Origin: Hemibagrus wyckioides
Lineage: Eukaryota; Chordata; Actinopteri; Siluriformes; Bagridae
NCBI RefSeq assembly: GCF_019097595.1
Contig: NC_080722.1
Span: 15,043,630 to 15,107,629 of the forward strand
Length of the DNA stretch: 64,000 nucleotides
Direction of reading: 5' to 3'
Position 1 is the stretch's first letter; every line of letters begins with the position of its first letter. This document shows, piece by piece, positions 25,219-36,291 of the stretch. The notes beneath the pieces were generated by a model that had not been told where the DNA came from, ran no database searches, and worked only from the letters and a program-made list of their open reading frames with translations. A program made the position numbers and the translations under genes.

Positions 25219-26463
25219 CACTATATTGCCAAAAGTATTTGCTCACCCATCCAAATAATCAGAATCAGGTGTTCCAATCACTTCCATGGCCACAGGTGTA
25301 TAAAATCAAGCACCTAGGCATGCAGACTGTTTTTATAAACATTTGTGAAAGAATGGGTCGCTCTCAGGAGCTCAGTGAATTCCAGCGTGGAACTGTGATA
25401 GGATGCCACCTGTGCAACAAATCCAGTCGTGAAATTTCCTCGCTCCTAAATATTCCACAGTCAACTGTCAGCTGTATTATAAGAACGTGGAAGTGTTTGC
25501 GAACGACAGCAACTCAGCCACGAAGTGGTAGGTCACGTAAACTGACGGAGCGGGGTCAGCGGATGCTGAGGCACATAGTGCGAAGAGGTCGCCAACTTTC
25601 TGCAGAGCCAATCGCTACAGACCTCCAAACTTCATGTGGCCTTCAGATTAGCTCAAGAACAGTGCGCAGAGAGCTTCATGGAATGGGTTTCCATGGCCGA
25701 GCAGCTGCATCCAAGCCATACATCACCAAGTGCAATGCAAAGCGTCGGATGCAGTGGTGTAAAGCACGCCGCCACTGGACTCTAGAGCAGTGGAGATGCG
25801 TTCTCTGGAGTGACCAATCGCGCTTCTCCATCTGGCAATCTGATGGACGAGTCTGGGTTTGGCGGTTGCCAGGAGAATGGTACTTGTCTGACTGCATTGT
25901 GCCAAGTGTAAAGTTTGGTGGAGGGGGATTACGGTGTGGGGTTGTTTTTCAGGAGCTGGGCTTGGCCCCTTAGTTCCAGTGAAAGGAACTCTGAATGCTT
26001 CAGCATACCAAGACATTTTGGACAATTCCATGCTCCCAACTTTGTGGGAACAGTTTGGAGCTGGCCCCTTCCTCTTCCAACATGACTGTGCACCAGTGCA
26101 CAAAGCAAGGTCCATAAAGACATGGATGACAGAGTCTGGTGTGGATGAACTTGACTGGCCTGCACAGAGTCCTGACCTCAACCCGATAGAACACCTTTGG
26201 GATGAATTAGAGCAGAGACTGAGAGCCAGGCCTTCTCGTCCAACATCAGTGTGACCTCACAAATGTGCTTCTGGAAGAATGGTCAAAAATTCCCATAAAC
26301 ACACTCCTAAACCTTGTGGAAAGCCTTCCCAGAAGAGTTGAAGCTGTTATAGCTGCAAAGGGTGGACTGATGTCATATTGAACCCTATGGATTAGGAATG
26401 GGATGTCACTTAAGTTCATATGCGAGTCAAGGCAGGTGAGCGAATACTTTTGGCAATATAGTG
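25219..26463 (+). mobile_element. Nearly intact Tc1-like element
   Basis: Termini CACTATATTGCCAAAAGTAT and ATACTTTTGGCAATATAGTG form a terminal inverted repeat of roughly 28 bp flanked by TA (25217-25218, 26464-26465). Length is 1245 bp, normal for Tc1. One transposase gene with two frameshifts fills it. Confidence 0.92.
25353..26380 (+). pseudogene. Tc1 transposase, all catalytic residues kept, two frameshifts
   Basis: Starts at MGRSQELSEFQRG. The first HTH (residues about 5-45) and the second HTH with RTVRRELHGMGF are readable. The catalytic residues are D in LWSDQSRFSIW, D in [11 protein letters not shown] and E in [14 protein letters not shown]; the last two are 34 residues apart, so this is a DD34E enzyme. 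A frameshift near 25930, in the glycine-rich GGGG segment, moves the reading to the frame starting with MWGCFSGAG at 25934. A second shift near 26250 (TSV then stop) separates the final region with VESLPRRVEAV. The frame is open upstream to 25077, but that part is outside the element. Confidence 0.9.
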
Positions 26464-26819
26464 TATCTCAGGACTCAGTAATTGTCTCTTGCTTTTAAAC
26501 AGTGAACCTTTCATCAGTCTGATGCTTTTTAGATGATGGTCAAATTTTCCTGGCTTTAATTTTCCTTTTCAAATTCACAGTAGTGGGATCAGCTTTAATA
26601 TAGAATAGATTTATATTAATCTACTCTTCTGAATGTCATCTGCAATATAATTTGATGCCATACACTGCTGAATCAACGAAGATAAAATGATTTGGAAAGA
26701 AACAAAGCACGAAAATAAATTATGTATTAAACTATATCCATGAAATAAGAATTTGATAGACAAACCTGACTATCAGGTTTTATCATGAAATGTACGGAAT
26801 GGGGAGAAAATTGTTTTAG

Positions 26820-27145
26820 GCAGTAACTTCTGTTCCTCCTTTTCTTCTTTCCTTGCTTCCTCCCTATTGAGTGCGAAGATGCCTGTTGCCTTGGCCTGCT
26901 CCTGGCTCTACCTCCATCCCTGTAATAGGAAAATAAAGAAACAGTTACCAGTTAAAACCTCAGGCTGTTGACTTAGTAGACTTCCTCTTGGACTGTTGGT
27001 ACATGCTGACCAGGACCGTTCTCCAATGCAGCCAGCTTTTAGAGCGTGAGTGGTGCTTGTTGAGCAGACTCTTACCTCAGTGTGGAATTGATTAAGTCAT
27101 GCACAATGTCCAGGCCTTTATCTTTCTTGCCTTTTGCAGTATTGC
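26820..27145 (-). other. Candidate two-exon coding segment, unknown gene
   Basis: The minus strand 27145-27076 is open and reads KGKKDKGLDIVHDLINSTLR up to a donor CTGAG|GTAAG. A 156-bp gap ends in a strong acceptor TTTTCCTATTACAG at 26920. The reading frame continues as DGGRARSRPRQQ and a basic run GRKQGKKKRRNRS, staying open to about 26700. Only this frame is free of stops across the junction. The upstream acceptor of the first exon (ACCGTAATAG) is weak and no start codon was found. Not recognised; the basic tail vaguely recalls secreted peptide or growth-factor C-termini, which is speculation. Confidence 0.25.
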
Positions 27146-27165
27146 CTATTACGGTAGTGTCTTAC

Positions 27166-30100
27166 CTCGAATGAATTGCCTGCAGGCGGTGATACTATAA
27201 AAATCAGTAGGTTTACACATTTGGCCTGTTTCTCTGTGTGCTGAGGGATCATGTGCATTACTCACATCCTGTTACAGTATTTTATATGTTATTATAAAAC
27301 AGTTTGGCACATTTATGCTTTTATATGTTTTCCAACCCTTGCAAACATTTCATATACTAATCTGCAATCTATTAAATGTCTGTGGATGTTGGTGTGAGTT
27401 TTATGGATTTTTTCCTTCAGACAGACCTGATGCAATAACTTAGGATGTGGGAATGCAAATGGAAGGAAAAATAAATGATTAGAATCAAATAACAAGATCA
27501 GATATCTAAGTGCTGTTCAGGGCTTTTGGTCATAAATGCCATGGACCACTATGTATTTAATTTTATCGTATTAAATAAGTGAAACAGGTTAATTACCCGA
27601 CAACAGCCTGGCCTTCTCTGCTACCTTGGTGAAATCATTAATGCTTGCAAGCCCCTGGACAGCAGGTTTGCACTATATCCTAGGAGAGGTGTTGACACAT
27701 TGTAACAGGTGAGACCCCTGAGTAACTATGAACATGACATGATAAGTTGAGCCTTGCTGGAAAAAAACCTTCATTAGGCCATAAAGGTGACCTGTGTAGT
27801 ATCAAGCACGTAAAGCTAATAATATAAGCAGAATTTCTACACAAATGCCAGATTATTTTTAAACATTTCCTCAGAACTCGGTTCTGAAATTCTCAGATTA
27901 ATAATTAATAATTGTGTATGCATAATTAACAAATTATTTATACATAATCATACATAATTAACAACATTTTAATATTAATTTGTGAACAGATTCATGTCTG
28001 AGGAACTAACACACACACACACAGTATATTGTACTGTATAATATACTGCATGGTTCATTAAACTGTGTATATTTGCATATAAATAATATACTGGTATGAC
28101 ATAAATTGCCATCTTTACTTTCTCTCTTCGCACCGATGCTTTATATGTAGGCATGGTCTCAGAAGAACACAAAGCAAACAGTATGATATTTCTAGCTAGC
28201 CTTTTTCTCTTTTGCCTCTCTAAAGGGTCGATTTTCATACTATTATTGTAGCACATGCACAGAATCGAGGACTTTTTGTTTATATAATATTTAGATTTTT
28301 TCATACCTTCTTGACCTTTGGCCCAAGTTCTAACATGGTGCAGAGGGGAACACCTTTCAAGCATCAGTGGGAGGTAAAAAGAAAGATCACAGATTTAACT
28401 GAGACTGCAGTTTGTGTCATAACAGCATTCATACTGTTGACTAATATGTGGAGAAATTTATTGTTTTAATAAAAGCATGACTTTGGTTGGATTTCTGTGG
28501 AGTTTATTCATGTGTAAATCACCACCACCTACCCCTGACCAAAACAGGCTGAAAAATTCCACCACACTGTTGGATTATAGCAAACATGAAAAAAATAAAT
28601 AAATAAAAACTAGCTTGCACCCACCAAAATAGCAACATACACTAAACCCCAATGCTGGCACAAACACCATGCCCTTGTAACAGAAAAGGAACAGCCAAAC
28701 ATCTGAGTAAACATGATCAGAAGGTTTTAACATTCAGTTACATTCCATTATGAGAGCTTCCAGGTCTTTTACATAATGCTTTATTACCTCATGTAACTTG
28801 CATGTAGTTATACAGTTAAATGTAAGTTATTGCTTTAAGATTTCTCCCTGGCCATATATAAATTTCCATACACATTTGTAGCTTGATTCCTTGTGTTAAA
28901 TGGACACTATACATTACTTATGTTTTATAAGCCCTACACACTGCATACTTCAAAATCTATAATGAACTGACAAACAGGTGACTGAAAAGTATTAGCAGTG
29001 AATACATTCATCAAGAGGAAACTGGTAGGGATCACAGCCTGATGCTGGATTTTCAGTAATTATGCTGCTAGCTATAGACATATGATCTATCAGACTTTAA
29101 AGATTGTGAAATCTAACTGAATTATATGATGTTAGCACAGTTTTAACAGGTTACTAGTCTAGAATAGTCTAGAAAAAAAACTAGGATTCACTGATTATAA
29201 ATGTACAAGATGTCCACAGAATTATTTGAAGTTTGTCAGCATTTGCCAGAAATACAGCTGTCTTCAGAAACTGCCAAGTTCATTAAAATTTTCATCAACT
29301 TTTGTTTTATCCTGCTCCCATTCACATCTATGCACATAGATTAAAAAACAGCAATGTCCAGAACAGCAAGTTGTGCATTAAGATATTCATAAAATGGTAA
29401 TTTAGGGCCCTTAATTTTGCCTGTAGTCATTTTAAATGAAGTCTAAGCAAATCAGATGGCAAGGGTGTGTTATCAGCAGGGTGTTGATGCAACGACTAGC
29501 TTAGTAAAAGGGCAAAAGGACCAGGAGCAGTGAGCCAAAGCCACAATCTTCCTACTGTGATTAACCGGAAATAGAGCACGAATATCATCACTGGGAGTTA
29601 AAAAAGAAGAAAATCCAAGAAATTAGATTTATAGCAAAGTACTAAAGCAGTTGCCTGGCCCATTAATGTCCTCTGCTTCACTGTGCATAGGAGCATCACT
29701 ACAGCTTAAATAGGCTGCAGTCAGAGTAGGTTTAGTGCTCACTTTTAAACTTAATATAGTTTATAAGCATTTTTACAATCTAGGTAGAATGTATAATGAA
29801 GATAATAATAATGTTTTCCCAGTTTCACACCTGATTTCCAGAATGTACTCTATTTTTAAAAAAGAAATTGGATTAAGACTTTAGTATTTCTGACTTTTTT
29901 TTACGCTTTTGATGAAGCTGTTATGTTCTAGACTGAGAGTGAGGCTGAATCAGAGGTTTATGATGCACTGCAGGGTTACCCTCTATTATCCTTTAGCTTA
30001 CTATACTACCCTTTTGTTATATCCCGGTGGTGTCTTTTTTCTCTTTGTTGATTTGGCTTGGCAGAATTATTGTAGAACACAGAGTCTGGGTAGTACATGG

Positions 30101-31640
30101 CTTTCTGCTTAGAGCTAAATGGAAGATCAGAAAGAAAGAAAAGCTCCTGCTGACTTTCAGCTGCTCAGAGTAAGTACCTCATGACTCTTTGCCCTCTGCT
30201 CAGTTTCACCTTCTGCCCCTGTTTACCCCTGACACGCTGTAGTTATTTCAAGCTCCTACTGACACTTCTCCTACTGACTGCTCCGACTGACACTTCACCG
30301 TTAGTTTGCCTTCAAATGTGTGCACTTGCTAAATCTTAATAAAGATTTATTGAGCAGTATATTGACATTATTACAATGTTTATGATAAAGCACAGTCTAA
30401 TGCGTTAGTCTAAACATGTCTATCTTTGAAGGCCACTTCCATTCACACTTAAGTGCTCACTTCAGTGCATTCTACTCAATGTCTGTTGTGTGTATGTGTG
30501 TTTTGGGTTTTAATATCTGCATCATACAGAATACATCACTTTGTAACCATACAGGGGTTTGTTGCCATGAGACTGTACAGTACACGTGACCTGATGGGTA
30601 ACATTGGTGGGAGAATTCCAATAAATCTTCCAGGGTTACTAACAATGATTATTTTAAGATAATACCTGTTATTATCTCTGCATTATGCTCTACAAGACCG
30701 AATGTATGTGAAAAAGAGTTCAAGGATACATTTCTCTGTCCATTATTAATTCTCCTATGTACTCCTCAAACATATATCTCTATACATATGTCTCTTTCCA
30801 TTCACACCAAACAACATGTCAGAGTTAGAAGGCTACTTGACACATACATAAGGCATTCTTGACAACTGGCAAATATCTGCATGAACATTGCTTATTCCAT
30901 GCTTATGTCAGGTCCTACAAATATTACATTTATCAATTTTGATGAGAAATATTAGCTTTGTTGGCACTGAGTTGCTTTATGATGATCTCCAGGCTGATAT
31001 ACATTAGAAAGTCATGATAAATGACTAAATAGATAAGTCAGTACTAACTGGCAACTGATGACATAGCAAAGTAGCCAGTTCATATAATGGAGATGGTGTG
31101 ACTTATTCAAGGGATGCCGTTTGTTAAATCTGAGAAGGTAAAAGATGCTCTACGGTGTCTTCTGTATTTGGTGATAACAATGGCATGGAACCTCAGTTTA
31201 TAACCCTATTAGAAATGTCACTCTATGTTCATACTGAAATATTTAAAGGTGACACGTCATTGAAAGAGATGGTATGCTTCCTCTGGCCATGCAATAAGGT
31301 GTGTTTTTAGTCCTGAGTGTAATGAATATGCTTGTGACAATGTCATGACACTGTGCTGACTATTATATACAATTTCTCTGACTCATAATTTTCCTGTTCA
31401 TAATATTTTTTTATCCTGCAAAATTATAGCAACAACATACCTTAGTGCCTGTATATTTACTCTGATCCGTAATTTAAGTGAGTTTTGACATTTTACATAA
31501 ATATTTATGCAGGTTCATTAGCTCTATGACCTCTAAAGTATTACCATACAGACAGGTGAATGATTTGACTAGAATAACTAGTGGGTTGTCTGCCTGCTTC
31601 ATAGTCTCATATGGGATAAAAAGCAAAGAATAAAGATTGT
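27166..31640. other. Intergenic
   Basis: No gene recognised. Contains repeat motif copy 1 at 28318 and a short (AC)n at about 28008-28022. Confidence 0.55.
28318..28365 (+). repeat. Short dispersed motif, copy 1
   Basis: acatggtgcagaggggaaca followed by cctttcaagcatca matches, with a few changes, the block at 59994-60030. Confidence 0.4.
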
Positions 31641-31839
31641 AATAATGTCAACAAGCTGCATTCTTCTTCCCCTTTGGGGAATGGAGAAAACTGGACCTCT
31701 GCTGAGAAAGCTGACAGATAATGAAAAGCATGCATTTAGTTCACGATTGGCTGTTCCTCAACCCAGCCATGGCTGGGTCAACGTTTCAGATGATGAATTT
31801 GGAGCTGATGAAAGGGCAAGACGTTATGTATCTGAGCAC

Positions 31840-32110
31840 CCAAAGTTGCCAAGTAGCACCACAGACTGCCCAGGAGCTCACTGATGCCCTGATCCCTGTC
31901 TAGGAGGTGATCCCCCAGGACACATTTGGCCATCTCATCAAGAGCATGTCCAGATGTTATCGTGAGTGCATACAGACACATGAGGCCATACACAATATTG
32001 ACTTACATTACAAGTTTTTTACTTTGATTTTCAGCATGATTTTGAATCCAGCCCTCAGTGGGTTGATGATTTTGGATTCTATAGACTATTGTAACATCAT
32101 TTAGTTCTCA
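31840..32110 (+). mobile_element. C-terminal remnant of a Tc1-like element
   Basis: Plus-strand frames contain SCQVAPQTAQELTDALIPV and, after a stop, IPQDTFGHLIKSMSRCYREC, which is the Tc1 transposase end after the final Glu. It is the same subfamily as the element at 139-1602 (compare CQVAPTTVQELSDA). 3' non-coding sequence follows; no terminal repeat was recognised. Confidence 0.65.
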
Positions 32111-33849
32111 ATAAATGTCACAATGTACGTAAGCAAACATTTTTCATTTGAATAATTTGTTCATCAAGATCAAGTGCCCCCCCCCCCTTTAGAGGTGTAT
32201 AAACATAGGCATAATAGCATGCTATTCTATCTACCATTATGTATTCATCTTGGTATTACAATGACATGCATGTTTATAAAAGTCTTCTTGCCCAAGGGGC
32301 ATGTTTCTCAAGACATATTTCTCAGGCTATTTGTATCTGGCTAATTTCCCTCATATTATTTTTGCTTACAGCCACTTGGGCATCTAATTAGGCTGAGATT
32401 AGACTCTCTATGTCCCATCTGATGAGAACACTAACGAGCATTTGATTATACAGCAACAGAGAAACTGATGTCGAATTTAGAAACCCACATTTGGTTCCTG
32501 GTTAATGCAATGTTAAAGCTGTTTTCCAAAACTCACAAAAGTGGAAAATAGTCGACAATAATAAACCAGGAGGGATTCTCATATTACTCTAAAATGTTTG
32601 ACTGGTGCTGGCTTATTTCCCCTTGTTCAGTCAATTTTGTTTCATTCATCGCTGTTTCACTGCACTGCTTCAAGATAGGCATGATTGAGAGGAAAATGTT
32701 CGTTGTCTGGCTTGCTTCCCTGAGAAAACAGAGATGTACCGTTGAGACTGAATTCCAGCCAGACAGTAATAACATTAAGGATGATAAGTAACGTTTTAAT
32801 TTGAATGAAGTTGCAAGTCACTTGAGCTTAGGGTTGAATAAATACTTAAAATGTTTTGTCCTTTTTCTAAAAATCTGAGAACAGGGCAAGAATGTAATGC
32901 CCTGGTACTCCACTAGAACAATGCAAGCAAGAAGGCATCTGAGTTCATGGCAGCTAGCGTGCCATGTGTGCATTTACTGTTATTTGAACTACCGGCACCA
33001 CAGGAAGCGGTAGCAAAGGAAAGAATGTGGCGTTCATTAATTACCAACGAGATGTCCTCTTATAAGCAAGACCGCTACACGTTATTAGACCTGACAAAAC
33101 AAAGATAGAGTTCAGAAATACAAGAGAAAAGAAAAAAGAAAGACTGAATGAAAGAGCCAGGATTAATACTTAGGGGTAAGTAGTAAAGTCTTTATTAGGA
33201 GAAAAAAAGAGTGACGTGTAATTAAGTACTATTTGTCTTTTGTCCAGGCCTTTAGTGGTTTTGTTGGAACTAGAGGGCAAATACTTATAATCTTACATCA
33301 GATTTACTGGTGTCCTTCTAATTAATCCCAGCTGTTTTATTCCACAGTTGTCTATATAATATGATGAAGGACAATTAATATTACCCTTGCTTGTTCAAGA
33401 TAAATAGAAGCATTATTACCTGCTTGGAATTTGCACGGTATTCGCTGCACTAACACCATCCATAAATAGAAAAACCTCTCAACATCATTCATCCACAATC
33501 TTGTCTATATTTTTTTTATCTAAAGCACAGGCATATAAAGCAGATGATATTATTAAGACCTGCTCATGTATATCTCTGAATGTGTGATATCCCCCTTATT
33601 GTCTTGTCCTACGATAAATAAATGTCACTTTCCGAACTGCTTTTTGATGCATCTCAGTTATTCTTGTCACCAAAAGAACAGAGAGTTTCCACAGCATTGG
33701 ATTAAAATTTTTCCTTCTACATTCCAACATTTCGTGTTTCTCCAGTGGCTTTTATGTATGCTCTATATTTTTAATAGACATTCACTGGGTGTGGATGAAT
33801 TTAAAAGCCTTTTATAAGCTAGTATAGGTGACAAGTTGTGTTAGAAATA
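32111..33849. other. Intergenic, possibly conserved non-coding
   Basis: No coding signal. The block 32930-33070 is less AT-biased and has a homeodomain-type core (cattaattacc); its status cannot be judged without alignment. Confidence 0.4.
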
Positions 33850-33946
33850 ATGATGATGATGATGATGATGATGATGAAGATGACGATGATGATTACTGCG
33901 GTTGTTGTTTTTACTGCTGGTAAATAGTAGTAAATAAAGTTCTGCG

Positions 33947-34025
<79 letters not shown>
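33850..34025. repeat. (GAT)n, then (GT)n(GA)n microsatellites
   Basis: GAT units at 33850-33893, then about 50 bp of unique sequence, then GT passing into interrupted GA at 33946-34025. Confidence 0.95.
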
Positions 34026-34026
<1 letters not shown>

Positions 34027-34376
34027 CAGCACTTCTGTACTAGGTGCCCAAGCTGTTTGCACAAAGAAGTGGCTTACTGTTGACAGAACATTATCTAATA
34101 ATGACATGGTGAGAAGAGAAGACACTCAGTGTGCTTTATGTGGCTGGTAATGATCCTCTTTCAATAATGACGTGTCTTCCACTCCAAATAAAATGAAACG
34201 ATTGATTCAAGGACACAGTATAAGGCTGAAGATTAGCTGTTGAGATGATGGAAAGTGTCTTAATTGCATGTTATAGCACACTGTTGGCATCATCTACTCA
34301 AGTAAGAAAATCTGAAGAAATACTTTAAAACACTATCTGGTGATTTATCTACTATAATATGTCTGTATGTATATAT

Positions 34377-34404
34377 GTCTGTCTGTCTGTCTGTCTGTCT
34401 GTCT
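34377..34404. repeat. (GTCT)n microsatellite
   Basis: About seven units. Confidence 0.9.
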
Positions 34405-36184
34405 TGAAGAGGATTGTTTGTCACTGATGTTTACATAAGGAGGTGTATGTACACATTCTGGATGCGGGGAAGATTAAATTAAATGAGGCCAAAGCTGATG
34501 GATGTTTTTTAGTAGGTTTTTTTTTATTATTATTATTTTTTTACTTTTTTTATGGAAGGTACATTGGCTGATTGCTCTCTCTGCATAAATACTTCAGAAG
34601 ATTTAATTAGACATTTTTGGCTCAAATTAAAGTTTCTTCTCCAGAGAACACCAGTGCAGTTATTTCAGTAAGCACCACATCTGTCAGTCAGACAGTGATA
34701 GCAACACATGGGGATGTTGCACTGTTTTTTTAATCAGAAAAAGGTCTGTTTGGTTGAATGTCTGTGTTTATATGTAGAAAGAAATTGCTTAAAATTCTGG
34801 TGTTAAAATGTACATTTCTTACATAAATTCCAGCTTCTTGGATGAATCTTGTATTAATAACGACAGAGACAGTCAACTTGCTCCAGGTCAGTGGAAAAAG
34901 ATTGGATCCTAGATAATTTCTTGGTGACCTTAGGGTTTTACCCAAATCCAGATGTTTTTAAAAGTTCCAAGCTGTTCCCAGATAAAAACTGGTTCCACAC
35001 AAATATATTTCTATATCAATATTATATCTATATCAATATTATATCTATATCAGTATTGCAAGGGAATTAGGGAGGTTAATTTAGGGAGTTTCAATATTGT
35101 GAAATTATTTACATTACTTATAATGTAAGAATTACATTCTTAGGATGGTCCAGGTTTTTTCCTTTGTAATAAAGCCATAAAAAAGCTGCATCCCTGTGTC
35201 CGTGAGATTTTGCACGAAAATAATCAGCACAGATGTGACCAAGTGTGCAGGTGTTCAGTCAGGCTATGGGGCTTTTGTGTTACCTTTTATTCAGGAGAAG
35301 TAATTATTGCAGCACCCTGGTTACATGCCAGTAGAAGGAAACAGCCCTTTGTGAAGTGTTCACACATGCATCTGGAACATGGTAAAAACTTACGACACGT
35401 TGAGTTAATAGACTGGACAAGTGTAGTGTATACATGCTGTTTCATTCCTTTTCATAGAAAACTGAATAAGGGTCCTAAATATAAATAATGGTCTTCTGTT
35501 TAATAAATCTAATATTATTTACAGATCAAGTTACTAATCCTGCCACTTCCACAGCCTGCAAGGAAAATGCCATGTATAAAATATGAAATCAGATTATCAG
35601 CCGTTCCTATACTGGTGCACAGGACATAAACACTCCTACAAGGACACAGTATAGAAAGCATTTACAAAAGACAGAGTTGTTGTAGTGATGAACTGCTACA
35701 TTTGGTACACAATTACACTGTGTACAATACTGATCTCAGCCACCATCAAACTGGTTGGCCTCTGTCTCTGGTCAGTCTCTGGTAATGTCAAGAAAGGCTG
35801 AAGGCAACTGCTGCCTCCATAGACGTTATTTATGCTACATGTTCCATTGATTTAAGCAATCTATCACTTTCCATTTGCTTCAAGCACCTAAAACTGGGTG
35901 ATTTCCTACCTTTCCCCTCACTTACATAAACATGCAGTAACCTTCAGGTGCTGTGGAGCACAACATCTGAACCTGGCATGGAATTCTGTCTCTCCATAGA
36001 GATCCTTGTCTCAAGCTGAGCTCTCTGTGCTGCATTCAATGCTGCTCAGAATTTTCCTTTCACTTCCTGCACACTCCACAGAGCTCTAATTATATCTGCT
36101 GAACTGAGCTACTGAGCTCGAGCACCTTCAAGGGCTTGCCCTACAGCCAAAACAGGATGGAATTTGCTAGTTAATGATGGCAGA
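34405..36184. other. Intergenic
   Basis: Only the 17-bp tandem repeat. The 92-codon frame at 35210-35488 shows no recognised domain. Confidence 0.55.
35010..35058. repeat. 17-bp tandem repeat, about 3 copies
   Basis: Unit atatctatatcaatatt, with one late change. Confidence 0.8.
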
Positions 36185-36199
36185 AATAATAATAATAAT

Positions 36200-36289
<90 letters not shown>
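36185..36289. repeat. (AAT)n then long (TA)n microsatellite
   Basis: About 90 bp of TA with a single TAAATA interruption. Generates false YIYIY frames on both strands. Confidence 0.97.

Positions 36290-36291
<2 letters not shown>

Noticed and set aside
25077..25352. Upstream part of the 298-codon frame
   Set aside because: Crosses the Tc1 terminal repeat and the flanking DNA; transposase homology begins only at the Met at 25353.
33819..34150. Frames with SLSLSL, REREREN-type or HHHHH runs
   Set aside because: Translation of GA, GT and GAT microsatellites.
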